A stretch of 7,627 nt of DNA from assembly GCA_964650975.1 (NCBI GenBank), contig CAZYWA010000402.1, forward strand, positions 1 to 7,627, written 5' to 3'. The DNA comes from CAZYWA01 sp964650975 [NCBI: uncultured bacterium]. Its GTDB lineage: Bacteria; JADJOY01. Every line of letters starts with the position of its first letter. Position 1 is the stretch's first letter. The notes under the pieces were generated by a model. That model was not told where the DNA came from. It did no database searches and saw only the letters and a list, made by a program, of their open reading frames with translations. Both the position numbers and the translations under genes were made by a program. Of this stretch, positions 1 through 6,712 are shown one piece after another.

Positions 1-641
1 TGGAGCTCGGCGCCACGGTCTGCACGCCGCGGACACCGCGCTGCGACGCATGCCCGGTGGCCCGGAGCTGCGAGGCCCGGCGGCATGGCGATGCCGAGAA
101 CTTCCCTTCGGGAAAAGCCGAAACGCGCGTTCGCGCCATGCGCCTCGATCTCGCCTGGGTCGAACGCGACCGCCGTGTGCTGCTGGTGCGGCGTCCGGCG
201 GTGGGACTCTGGGCGAGCTTGTGGGATCTGCCCGCTGTCGAGATCGACGCGGATGAACGGTCGGCCGAGCGAGCGGTGGCGCAGCGGGTCGAGGAGCTGA
301 CCGGGCTCTCGGTCGAGATCCTGGGCGAGGCCGCGAGCCGGGTCCACGTGCTGAGTCATCGCCGCGTCGAGGCGCACGTCTGGCGAGCACGCGTGCGAGC
401 GGACCGCGTCGGTGAAGGAACGATCGACCGCGACGCGCTGCAATGGGTGGCGCGGGACGAGCTGCCCGCGCGGGGCACCTCGACCTTGCTGCGCAGGTTG
501 TGGAAGGACGTGCTGGAAAGCGAATCGCAGCCCGAGCTCTTCCCGATCAGCCCGTCTTCACGACCCACGCGACCGGGATCCGCTCGACGAGCGCCGCGAA
601 CGCGCGCTCGAGCAGCGCCGCGTCGCGCGACTCGACGGTGA
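1..641 (+). CDS. mutY: A/G-specific adenine glycosylase MutY, C-terminal part (5' end outside window)
   Basis: MutY removes adenine mispaired with 8-oxoguanine in base-excision repair. The gene is cut by the window edge; the reading frame is open from base 3 and gives 212 residues. Visible residues C7, C14, C17 and C23 fit the C-X6-C-X2-C-X5-C pattern of the [4Fe-4S] cluster that closes the MutY catalytic domain. From about residue 46 a Nudix-like C-terminal domain follows, with an 'RRPAVGLWASLWDLP' block (63-77), the place where MutY proteins usually have an RP-x-GLL-x-GLWEFP-like stretch; this domain reads 8-oxoguanine. An 'LSH' (H119) and a 'WVARDELP' segment also fit. The catalytic helix-hairpin-helix part lies upstream and is not seen. 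The last 31 residues (182-212) lie opposite the 3' end of the convergent gene and contain 11 arginines. They look like antisense read-through rather than a conserved domain. The identification is firm; whether the tail is functional is unknown. Confidence 0.93.
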   Translation, partial: ELGATVCTPRTPRCDACPVARSCEARRHGDAENFPSGKAETRVRAMRLDLAWVERDRRVLLVRRPAVGLWASLWDLPAVEIDADERSAERAVAQRVEELTGLSVEILGEAASRVHVLSHRRVEAHVWRARVRADRVGEGTIDRDALQWVARDELPARGTSTLLRRLWKDVLESESQPELFPISPSSRPTRPGSARRAPRTRARAAPRRATRR

Positions 642-1275
642 CCAGCACCTTGTACTCGTCGAAGTTCCAGGTCGGGTAGCTGCCGATGTCGATGCCCGAA
701 AACTCGTCGACCACGGCGGAGAGCGTGTCCGCGATCGAGCTCTCGAGCGCGTTCAGGTAGAGCCGCTTCAAGAAGAACGGCTCGTCGCGGAAGCGCTCGC
801 GGATGGCGCGGAACTTCTGCTCGAGGATCTCGGGCACTCCCGGCAACACGTAGATGTTGCGATAGAGCGGCACCGGGTAGAAGAGGCCCTCCGCCTCGAC
901 CAGCAGGGCGCCCTCGGGAACGAGCGCCATCTTGCGCCGAGCCGTGCTCACCTCGCCGCCGTAGTGCTGGTGGAGGATCGCGTCGAGTCGCGGGTGATGG
1001 ACGGCGGCGACACCGAAGCCGTGCGCGATCCCCTCCATCGTCATGTCGTCGTGGGTCGGGCCCACGCCACCCGAGGTGAACACGTAATCGTGGGCCTCGG
1101 AGAGCTCTCGCGCTTCCCGACCGATGGTCGGGATGTCGTCGAGGATCGACACCATCCGCGCCACCTGCACGCCGAGCGCGCGCAGCTCGCGGCACAGGAA
1201 GTACGAGTTCCGGTCCTGGACCTTGCCCGACAGGACCTCGTTCCCGATGACGAGAATCGCGGCCGTGCGGGGCAT
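547..1275 (-). CDS. Stand-alone CinA N-terminal-like / molybdopterin-binding-fold protein (FAD-synthase N-domain type)
   Basis: This is a 242-residue protein of the MoCF_biosynth (MoaB/Mog-like) fold, the domain usually annotated 'competence/damage-inducible protein A'. Visible signatures are GNEVLSGKVQDRNS (11-24), TSGGVGPTHDDMT (67-79) and LPGVPE (144-149), in the order expected for the family. The nicotinamide-nucleotide amidase domain that ends full-length bacterial CinA (about 400 residues) is absent. The C-terminal stretch IGSYP (197-201) followed by EYKVLVTVES (207-216) resembles, as I remember it, the N-terminal domain of eukaryotic FAD synthase FLAD1. In the wider family such domains have been linked to nucleotide pyrophosphatase or FAD-hydrolysing activity; activity on a particular nucleotide here is inference. 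No signal peptide is seen, so it is probably cytosolic. The ATG start fits the typical 'ILVIGNE' opening; the ribosome-binding site is weak (a GAG about 8 bases upstream). The end overlaps mutY by 95 bases tail to tail. A molybdenum-cofactor role is less likely, as no moa/moe gene is nearby. Confidence 0.88.
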   Translation of the reverse strand: MPRTAAILVIGNEVLSGKVQDRNSYFLCRELRALGVQVARMVSILDDIPTIGREARELSEAHDYVFTSGGVGPTHDDMTMEGIAHGFGVAAVHHPRLDAILHQHYGGEVSTARRKMALVPEGALLVEAEGLFYPVPLYRNIYVLPGVPEILEQKFRAIRERFRDEPFFLKRLYLNALESSIADTLSAVVDEFSGIDIGSYPTWNFDEYKVLVTVESRDAALLERAFAALVERIPVAWVVKTG

Positions 1276-1318
1276 GCGGAAAGCTCGCGTCGCTCCGAGT
1301 GAGAAGAGCGGATCGAGT

Positions 1319-1379
1319 CTACGCGAGCCCCCCGGGACGGGCTACCCGTCGCGGAGCGACGGGCTCCAGCCGAGCGTAG
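1319..1379. repeat. Nested inverted repeats in the spacer between the thiamine-diphosphate enzyme and the CinA-like gene
   Basis: The 185-base spacer (1276-1460) has no credible gene. It holds a perfect 8-bp stem with a 3-base loop (CCCGTCGC at 1345-1352, GCGACGGG at 1356-1363). Around it are further complementary pairs: CTACGC (1319-1324) with GCGTAG (1374-1379), and GAGCCC (1325-1330) with GGGCTC (1361-1366, which competes with the inner stem). On the minus strand this would lie in the 3' end of the enzyme transcript and the leader of the CinA-like gene. No U-run follows the stem on either strand, so a standard intrinsic terminator is not shown. It may be a processing or attenuation structure, or a dispersed palindromic repeat. 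Confidence 0.45.
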
Positions 1380-1460
1380 GCGCGGCAGCGACGGAACGTT
1401 GCCGCCGTGGAGCGCGACGGTCTCCGGCGCGCAGGCTTCACACGGAAGAGCCGCGCAACC

Positions 1461-3092
1461 TCACACCGAGATCGCGCCAGCGCGGAAGTCGCTCTGGCCG
1501 ATCTTCACGTTGACGAGTGCCGGGCGGCCGGAGTCGAGCGCGCGCTGGATGGCGGGGGCGATCTGGTCGGGCTCGACTACCCACTCGCCGTGTCCGCCGA
1601 GCGCTTCGACCATCTTGTCGTAGCGCGTGTACTCGAGCGCCGTCGCGACCGCGCGCTCCTCCCCGTAGAGCTGTACCTGGCCGCGACGGATCTGCATCCA
1701 CGCGGCGTCGTTGCCGATGACCCCGACGAACGGGATTCCCTGGCGAGCGGCGGCCTCGAACTCCATGCCGTTCAAGCCGAACGAGCCGTCGCCGTAAAGC
1801 ACGAACACCCGTGACTTCGGCTTGGCGAGCTTGGCCGCCATCGCGAACGCGGGCCCGACGCCGAGCGTGCCGAGCGGCCCGGGATCGAGCCAGTGGCCCT
1901 GCTTGTGGACCTGGATGATGTAGGCACCGGTGCCGACGATGTCGCCACCGTCGCCGATCACGATCGAGTCCTCGTCGACGAACTTGGCCAGCTCCGAGCA
2001 CATGCGGATCGGATCGATGGGGACGGCGTTCGAGTCGCGGCTCTCGAGGATGCGCGAGATCTTGCGGTCTTCCTCGGCGCGCACGCGGCCGAGCCATTCG
2101 CTGCGATCGGCGGCCTTCTTCGGCAACGCGTCGGCGAGGGCCGCGAACACCAAACCGGTGTCGCCGACCACACCCTCTGTGATGTGGCGGTTCTGGCCGA
2201 TGATCGAGCCGTCGAGGTCGATCTGCACCATCTTCGCGTCGGGCGCGAACACGTGGTCGGCGCCGTAGCTCAGCCGGAAGTCGATCGGCGTGCCGAAGAT
2301 CAGGATCACGTCCGCGGCCGAGAGCGAGTACTTGCGCGACTGAGTGAAGAGGCACGGATGACCGGGCGCAAGCGCTCCTCGTCCCATGCCGTTCAAGTAG
2401 GTCGGCATCGGACACTTCGCGAGAAACGCCTGGAGCCCATCGCGACGCGACGACCACCACAACTGACTTCCGACGATCGCCATCGGCCGCTCGCACGCCG
2501 CGAGCAACGCCGCGACGCGCTCGATGGTCGCGGGATCGCCGGCCGGCTTCGCGCTCGTCCGATAGCCGGTGGGGATCGGCGCTTCCGCGTCGCCCATGAG
2601 CACGTCGATCGGGATCTCCAGGAACACCGGGCCTGGCACGCCCGTCGTGGCGATGCGATACGCCTTGGCGAGGTAGTCGGGAATGCGGCGCGTCTCGGGG
2701 ATCGTGTCGGACCACTTGGTGATGCTCGCCATGAGACCGACGTGGTTCATCTCCTGCAGCGAGCCCATGCCCTTGTAGTGCATCGGACCCTGCCCGCCGA
2801 TGCAGATCATCGGCACACCGGCGCGGTACGCGTTGGCGACGCCCGTCACCACGTCGGTGACGCCCGGCCCCGCCGTGACCAGCGCCACGCCCGGCTCGCC
2901 GGTGACGCGCGCCCAGCCGTCGGCGGCGTGGCCGGCGCTCTGCTCGTGCCGCACGTCGACCACGCGGATGCCCTCGTCGAGGCAGCCGTCGTAGATCGCC
3001 TGGATGTGGCCGCCGCACAGCGTGAAGACGTGGGTGACCCCCTCGCCTTTGAGAGTCTTCGCGACCAAATGGCCGCCCGGCTGCATGCCCAT
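1461..3092 (-). CDS. Thiamine-diphosphate enzyme, ILVBL/HACL2-like (2-hydroxyacyl-CoA lyase or acetolactate-synthase-like)
   Basis: The 543-residue protein has the three-domain layout of the acetolactate synthase / pyruvate oxidase family. The N-terminal pyrimidine-binding domain (about 4-170) has the catalytic Glu in 'VRHEQ' (E50) and 'TAGPGVTD' (73-80). A central domain spans about 190-320. The C-terminal diphosphate-binding domain has GDGS (434-437), the conserved Asn-Asp 24 residues later (N461, D462), and 'WLDPGPLGTLGVG' (401-413). Several blocks (FTLCGGHI, DFRLSYG, GDGGD, the WLDPG block, and IGQSDFRAGAISV at the C-terminus) match my memory of human ILVBL/HACL2, an enzyme reported to cleave 2-hydroxyacyl-CoA. 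They look less like anabolic IlvB, and no regulatory small subunit gene is adjacent. The likely reaction is therefore thiamine-dependent C-C bond cleavage or joining at a 2-hydroxyacyl(-CoA) substrate; that is inference. The first of two nearby ATGs is chosen because GAGGAG lies 10 bases before it. An automated pipeline would probably call this 'acetolactate synthase large subunit'. Confidence 0.9.
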   Translation of the reverse strand: MGMQPGGHLVAKTLKGEGVTHVFTLCGGHIQAIYDGCLDEGIRVVDVRHEQSAGHAADGWARVTGEPGVALVTAGPGVTDVVTGVANAYRAGVPMICIGGQGPMHYKGMGSLQEMNHVGLMASITKWSDTIPETRRIPDYLAKAYRIATTGVPGPVFLEIPIDVLMGDAEAPIPTGYRTSAKPAGDPATIERVAALLAACERPMAIVGSQLWWSSRRDGLQAFLAKCPMPTYLNGMGRGALAPGHPCLFTQSRKYSLSAADVILIFGTPIDFRLSYGADHVFAPDAKMVQIDLDGSIIGQNRHITEGVVGDTGLVFAALADALPKKAADRSEWLGRVRAEEDRKISRILESRDSNAVPIDPIRMCSELAKFVDEDSIVIGDGGDIVGTGAYIIQVHKQGHWLDPGPLGTLGVGPAFAMAAKLAKPKSRVFVLYGDGSFGLNGMEFEAAARQGIPFVGVIGNDAAWMQIRRGQVQLYGEERAVATALEYTRYDKMVEALGGHGEWVVEPDQIAPAIQRALDSGRPALVNVKIGQSDFRAGAISV

Positions 3093-3102
3093 GAGCAGTG
3101 TT

Positions 3103-3108
3103 CTCCTC
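3103..3108 (-). promoter_or_regulatory. Ribosome-binding site of the thiamine-diphosphate enzyme
   Basis: GAGGAG on the minus strand lies 10 bases before the ATG at 3092 and 16 bases before a second in-frame ATG two codons later. It therefore favours the first ATG. Confidence 0.6.
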
Positions 3109-3134
3109 GGGTGGGCGGCGCTCGCCGCGCCGGC

Positions 3135-3848
3135 TCAGAAGGTCGACGACGAAGTGGGTGGAACGTAGCGCGGCGCCGAAAGCAGCGCGTAGCTCAAGCC
3201 GAAATGCCAGTTGAGGATCGGGATGCCGTCGGTGGCGCCGATCGTGAACTCCATGGTGCTCGACAGATCCTTGGTGAAGGCGATGTCGCCGCCCATGATG
3301 AAACCGAACAGCACGTCGGTGCTGCTCACCGAGTCACGGCCCACGTCCTGGCTCGAATGGGTGAAGCCGACCGAGAAGCCCGCGTACGGCGTGAGCCCGA
3401 GGTTCTGCACGTCGAAGCGGTGCCCGACCAGCGGGCCGAACGCCAGGCTCTCCGCATCGATGTCGCCGATCCCCACGTCGAAGGCGCCGAAGGTCGATAC
3501 CTGGACCGGCAGGCTCTCGGTCTGGTCGAGGATCTGGAACTTGCCGCCGAGACCGAACTCGAAATCGTCGGCGTCGCCGAACGCACCGCCCAGCTGCGCG
3601 CTCACCGACAGCTTGTCGAGCACGCTGTAGCGTCCGCGGATCATGAGGGCCACGTCGGTGAAGTCGGTGTCGTGGGTCACGCCGATCGACGGGTAGAGGA
3701 TGAACGTTCCCGCCGGCTCGACGCTGGGACGCTGGAACGGCACCGCGAACTGCGCCCGCGCCGCCGTGCCCGGGAGCAGGATCACCGCGACAATCGCGGT
3801 GATCGATGCCGCAAAGCGTGCCGCGAGCCGTACGTGTCTTCGAAGCAT
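3135..3848 (-). CDS. Predicted outer-membrane beta-barrel protein, family not recognised
   Basis: This is a secreted protein of 237 residues. An in-frame ATG exists 30 bases further upstream. The start at 3848 is preferred because it has GGAG five bases before it and puts a normal signal peptide at the very N-terminus: arginines at 3, 4, 7 and 11, a hydrophobic core at about 13-25 (ASITAIVAVILLP) and a probable cleavage site ARA|QF after residue 32. The mature part is rich in alternating polar/hydrophobic strands with glycine and aromatic residues (for example 'LSVSAQLGGAFG' and 'FEFGLGGKFQIL'). It ends in Phe, the usual last residue of a BAM-recognised beta-signal. Size and pattern suggest a small barrel of 8-12 strands; the strand count is inference. 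The gene ends 42 bases before the thiamine-diphosphate enzyme on the same strand, so the two may be co-transcribed. No ligand or transport role can be read from the sequence. Confidence 0.82.
   Translation of the reverse strand: MLRRHVRLAARFAASITAIVAVILLPGTAARAQFAVPFQRPSVEPAGTFILYPSIGVTHDTDFTDVALMIRGRYSVLDKLSVSAQLGGAFGDADDFEFGLGGKFQILDQTESLPVQVSTFGAFDVGIGDIDAESLAFGPLVGHRFDVQNLGLTPYAGFSVGFTHSSQDVGRDSVSSTDVLFGFIMGGDIAFTKDLSSTMEFTIGATDGIPILNWHFGLSYALLSAPRYVPPTSSSTF
3780..3804 (-). repeat. Perfect 11-bp inverted repeat inside the signal-peptide coding region
   Basis: GATCACCGCGA (3780-3790) and TCGCGGTGATC (3794-3804) are perfectly complementary, with a 3-base loop. In the minus-strand message the hairpin starts about 45 bases after the ATG and encodes the hydrophobic core residues around ITAIVAVI. 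It may reflect codon choice in an Ala/Val/Ile-rich run, or it may slow translation early in export. Confidence 0.6.
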
Positions 3849-3947
3849 GATCGCTCCAGGGAACGCGAGTTGCCCCACCGAGACCCCAGCCTGGGACCCA
3901 GCCTAGCGCGGCAGGCGCGCCAAGTTATGCGCCGCTGACGCGACGTG

Positions 3948-6488
3948 TCAAACGTGTGCAACCGAGGTGCGGCGCGCCAGCCAGCGCACCACTTGGGAGC
4001 GGGCGCGGCGCCGAAACGCGAGGTCGAGCGTCATCCATTCGAGCGTCTGCACCATCCCCTGATCGGTGTCGGGAAGCGGGTGCTGGCGGAAGAACGCGCG
4101 CACCTCGCGGAGCCCCTCGGGAGTGCCGAGCGCCGGTAGCGCGTCGGCGATGCGCTTCCACATGAACCACACGGCGCGGCCGTTGAGCTGATCGAAGGAC
4201 TGCCGGAGGAAGTGCCAGGCATGCCAGCGCGCGGCCGGGTTCTGGAAGAGCCGCACGTAGATGTGCGCCAGATCCTGCGAGCGCACCGCGTCGGTGAGCG
4301 TCTCCTCGAGGAAGTGCCGCACCAGCGACGAATCCTCGAACTCGGCGCGGGTCATGAGCAGCAAGCGCTCGAGCTGCGGTGTCGGCGCCTGACGGCGCTG
4401 GCGCTCGAAGCGCTCGAAGAGCGCCGCGTCGCCGCCGCGCGCGGCGATCTTGAGCGCCACCGGCAGAAGCTCGGGATCGATCGAGCGCGGCGACGAGATC
4501 GCGCGGCGGCCGGCGTCGTCCATGGTGTCGCGAACCGCGGGGTCGCGGACCAGGTCGCCCAGCACGTCGACCACCACGGCGCGCGCCATGCGGCGTCCTT
4601 CGTCCTCCTTCCGGGCGCCCTGGACGCCGAGCACGTCGAGGCGCTGGCGAAACACCAGGTCGATCCACGCGTGGAAGCGCGGGCGCAGCTCGGCCGGCAC
4701 GATCCCGTCGTCGAGCGTCCGCAGCACGCCGCTCGCGCGCCCCAGCACCACGTGGTTGGGCTCGTCGCCGAGACGGTCGATCAGGTCGAGCACCCGAGCC
4801 GCGTCCGAGCGCCCGGCACGCGCGAGCGCCCACGCGTCGCCCAAGAGGCCCGCCCGTTCGGCCGGATCGAGGCTGGGCAGCGCGTCGGTCAAGTGATGGA
4901 GCGTCTCCGGGTCGTACTGGGTCCGATAGAAACCGCCCGACTCCGCGTTGGCCACCAACCATTCGGCTCCGCCGGCCGGAAGCTCCACGTCCGATTGCAT
5001 CGTGTCGAGCACCGCGGTCTGCACGTGGCCGTTGGTGCGCAGCACGATCGGCACCTGCCAGCACGCACCCTTCGCCGGCTTGCTCTTCGGGTCCCACGAG
5101 AACCGGGTCTGCGACAGCGACACGCGGTGCGCGCGCCGCCGCGCCGTGAGCACCGGAAACCCGGGAGCGGTGATCCACTCGCTCAGCAGCCGGGAAACGT
5201 CACGGCCCGAGGCCTCACCGAGCGCCGTCCACAGATCCTCGCCGGTCGCGTTGCCGTCGGCGTGCCGCCGGATGTAGCGGCGTATGCCGTCGCGCATCAC
5301 GTCCTTGCCCAGGTAGGTCTCGAGCATGCGCAGCACCGCGGCACCCTTGTTGTAGGTGATCGCGTCGAACTGCTGGATGATCTCCGCGACGGTCTCCGAC
5401 TGGTTGCGGATGGGGTGGGTACTGGCCAGCGCGTCGAGATGGAAGGCCTCGGCCTTGGTGTTCTCGAAGGTGGTCCACACGTGCCACTCGGGATGCAGAT
5501 CGTCGAGGATCCGCTCGGCGATCCAGGTCGCGAAGCTCTCGTTGAGCCACAGGTCGGACCACCACACCGGCGTCACCAGGTTGCCGAACCAGTGGTGGGC
5601 GAGCTCGTGGGTGATGACGTTGGCGATGTCGCGGTACTGCTGGATCGAGATGGTCTTGGGATCCACCAGCAGCAGGGTCTCGCGATAGGTGATGCAGCCG
5701 GCGTTCTCCATCGCGCCCGCCGCGAAATCGGGCACCGCGATGTGGTCGACCTTGCCGAACGGATACGGGAAGTCGAAGTAGCGCTCGAGCGCCGCAAGGG
5801 TCCGGCAGGCGATGCCGAGCGAGGTACCGGCCAGATGGCCGAGCCCGCGCGGCGCCAGCACCCGCACCGGCGTCGAGCCGACCTTGCGGGTCTCGCTCGC
5901 CTCCCAGGGGCCGGCGCAGACGGCGACCAGATAGGTGGGCAGCGGCCGGGTGCGATGGAACGAGCGGCGCACCAGCCCTCGCTTCACCGGCTCGGCGGCG
6001 CTCTCGGCCTGGTTCGACACCACCATCCAATCGGCCGGCGCCGTGACGGCGACGTCGAAAGTGGCCTTCGCGTCCGGCTCGTCGAGACACACGAACGCGG
6101 TGCGCGCGTCGGTGGACTCGAACTGGGTCACCACGAACTTGTCGTCGTCGCGGCGAGCGAGGTACATGCCGTTCAAGCTCTTGCGCAGCTCGGCGGTGAG
6201 CTTGAGATCGAGGCGCGCGGTACCGGCCGGGATCTCGCGCTCGAAGTCGAAGCGGATCGTCTGGGCAGCCCGGTTCGGTTTCGCCGAGCCCGCGATCGAC
6301 TTGCCGCCCGCGCGGACGGTGATCGAGGTCACGTCGAGCCCGGCGCCGTGAAGCGTGAGCTTCTTGGTGGCGCGCTTCACGTCGAGCTCGATGCGCTCGC
6401 GGACCCGCACCCGGCCGGCCGCGAGGTCGGGCGTGAAGTCGAGGTCGTAATGGCGCGGCACGGCCGCACGCGGCAGGCGCTCGCTCAT
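3948..6488 (-). CDS. M1-family zinc aminopeptidase (aminopeptidase N / puromycin-sensitive type)
   Basis: This 846-residue metallopeptidase removes N-terminal amino acids from peptides. The N-terminal beta domain (about 8-190) includes the 'AFVCLDEPDAKATF' segment (131-144). The exopeptidase motif GAMEN is at 258-262. The zinc site is HELAHHW (H294, H298, catalytic E295) with the third ligand E317 in 'LWLNESFATW', the normal 18 residues after H298. The transition-state Tyr is Y379 in 'AITYNKGA'. An ERAP1-like helical C-terminal domain starts near residue 508, with the family's 'N-x(5)-GFYR-x-x-YD' stretch (N514 onward). Length is normal and all key residues are present. The start is set at 6488: GGAG lies 7 bases upstream and 'RLPRAAVPRHYDL' is the typical family opening. 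A longer frame from 6668 would add 60 residues of atypical sequence. There is no signal peptide, so it is probably cytosolic and acts in peptide turnover. The gene is divergent from the YbhP-like gene and is first of the minus-strand run. Confidence 0.95.
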   Translation of the reverse strand: MSERLPRAAVPRHYDLDFTPDLAAGRVRVRERIELDVKRATKKLTLHGAGLDVTSITVRAGGKSIAGSAKPNRAAQTIRFDFEREIPAGTARLDLKLTAELRKSLNGMYLARRDDDKFVVTQFESTDARTAFVCLDEPDAKATFDVAVTAPADWMVVSNQAESAAEPVKRGLVRRSFHRTRPLPTYLVAVCAGPWEASETRKVGSTPVRVLAPRGLGHLAGTSLGIACRTLAALERYFDFPYPFGKVDHIAVPDFAAGAMENAGCITYRETLLLVDPKTISIQQYRDIANVITHELAHHWFGNLVTPVWWSDLWLNESFATWIAERILDDLHPEWHVWTTFENTKAEAFHLDALASTHPIRNQSETVAEIIQQFDAITYNKGAAVLRMLETYLGKDVMRDGIRRYIRRHADGNATGEDLWTALGEASGRDVSRLLSEWITAPGFPVLTARRRAHRVSLSQTRFSWDPKSKPAKGACWQVPIVLRTNGHVQTAVLDTMQSDVELPAGGAEWLVANAESGGFYRTQYDPETLHHLTDALPSLDPAERAGLLGDAWALARAGRSDAARVLDLIDRLGDEPNHVVLGRASGVLRTLDDGIVPAELRPRFHAWIDLVFRQRLDVLGVQGARKEDEGRRMARAVVVDVLGDLVRDPAVRDTMDDAGRRAISSPRSIDPELLPVALKIAARGGDAALFERFERQRRQAPTPQLERLLLMTRAEFEDSSLVRHFLEETLTDAVRSQDLAHIYVRLFQNPAARWHAWHFLRQSFDQLNGRAVWFMWKRIADALPALGTPEGLREVRAFFRQHPLPDTDQGMVQTLEWMTLDLAFRRRARSQVVRWLARRTSVAHV

Positions 6489-6712
6489 GGGAGAGCTCCG
6501 TTGCTCGTCTCGCGACGAGATCTCACGATCGGTTGCGGTCCGTCCCTCGGGGTCCCCAGCACGAACCGTCGCAGCACAGCATCGCTCGAATCTCGCGACG
6601 CCGCATCCCGTGCGTATACCACGATGGTCGCGGATCGGGCCTTTGGGCGGCGTGGTCGCGTCGGGCAAACTCGGACGCGAAGGGTCGCCTCCCGTTTCGC
6701 GGACCTCGTGCC
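6489..6712. promoter_or_regulatory. Divergent intergenic region between the aminopeptidase and YbhP-like genes
   Basis: These 224 bases separate two genes that start in opposite directions, so promoters for both should lie here. I see no convincing -35/-10 pair. The only AT-containing box is GTATAC (6614-6619), a palindrome that could serve as a -10 element on either strand, but no matching -35 is visible at about 17 bases on either side. The minus-strand ribosome-binding GGAG for the aminopeptidase is at 6496-6499. No recognisable operator was seen. Confidence 0.4.

Noticed and set aside
356-1195. 279-codon minus-strand frame overlapping the CinA-like gene
   Set aside because: It is an arginine-rich out-of-frame shadow. 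The CinA-like motifs are in the other frame.
1438-3018. 526-codon minus-strand frame overlapping the thiamine-diphosphate enzyme
   Set aside because: It is an Arg/Gly/Pro-rich frame-shifted reading of the same region, while the real frame has all catalytic motifs uninterrupted.
3885-3904. 8-bp direct repeat CCCAGCCT, 12 bases apart, in the leader of the outer-membrane protein gene
   Set aside because: It is too short and GC-rich to call an operator, and no promoter elements can be placed relative to it.
1893-3938. 681-codon open frame on the plus strand opposite the thiamine-diphosphate enzyme and outer-membrane protein genes
   Set aside because: Its translation is low-complexity (rich in R, A, H, D, V) and matches no family. 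It is the expected antisense shadow of GC-rich codons, and the minus strand carries clear motif-bearing genes.
3910-3940. Possible sigma-54-like or hairpin element between the aminopeptidase and outer-membrane protein genes
   Set aside because: The minus-strand TGGCGC-N5 is not followed by TTGC, and the GGCGC/GCGCC stem is only 5 bp with a 10-base loop and no T-run.
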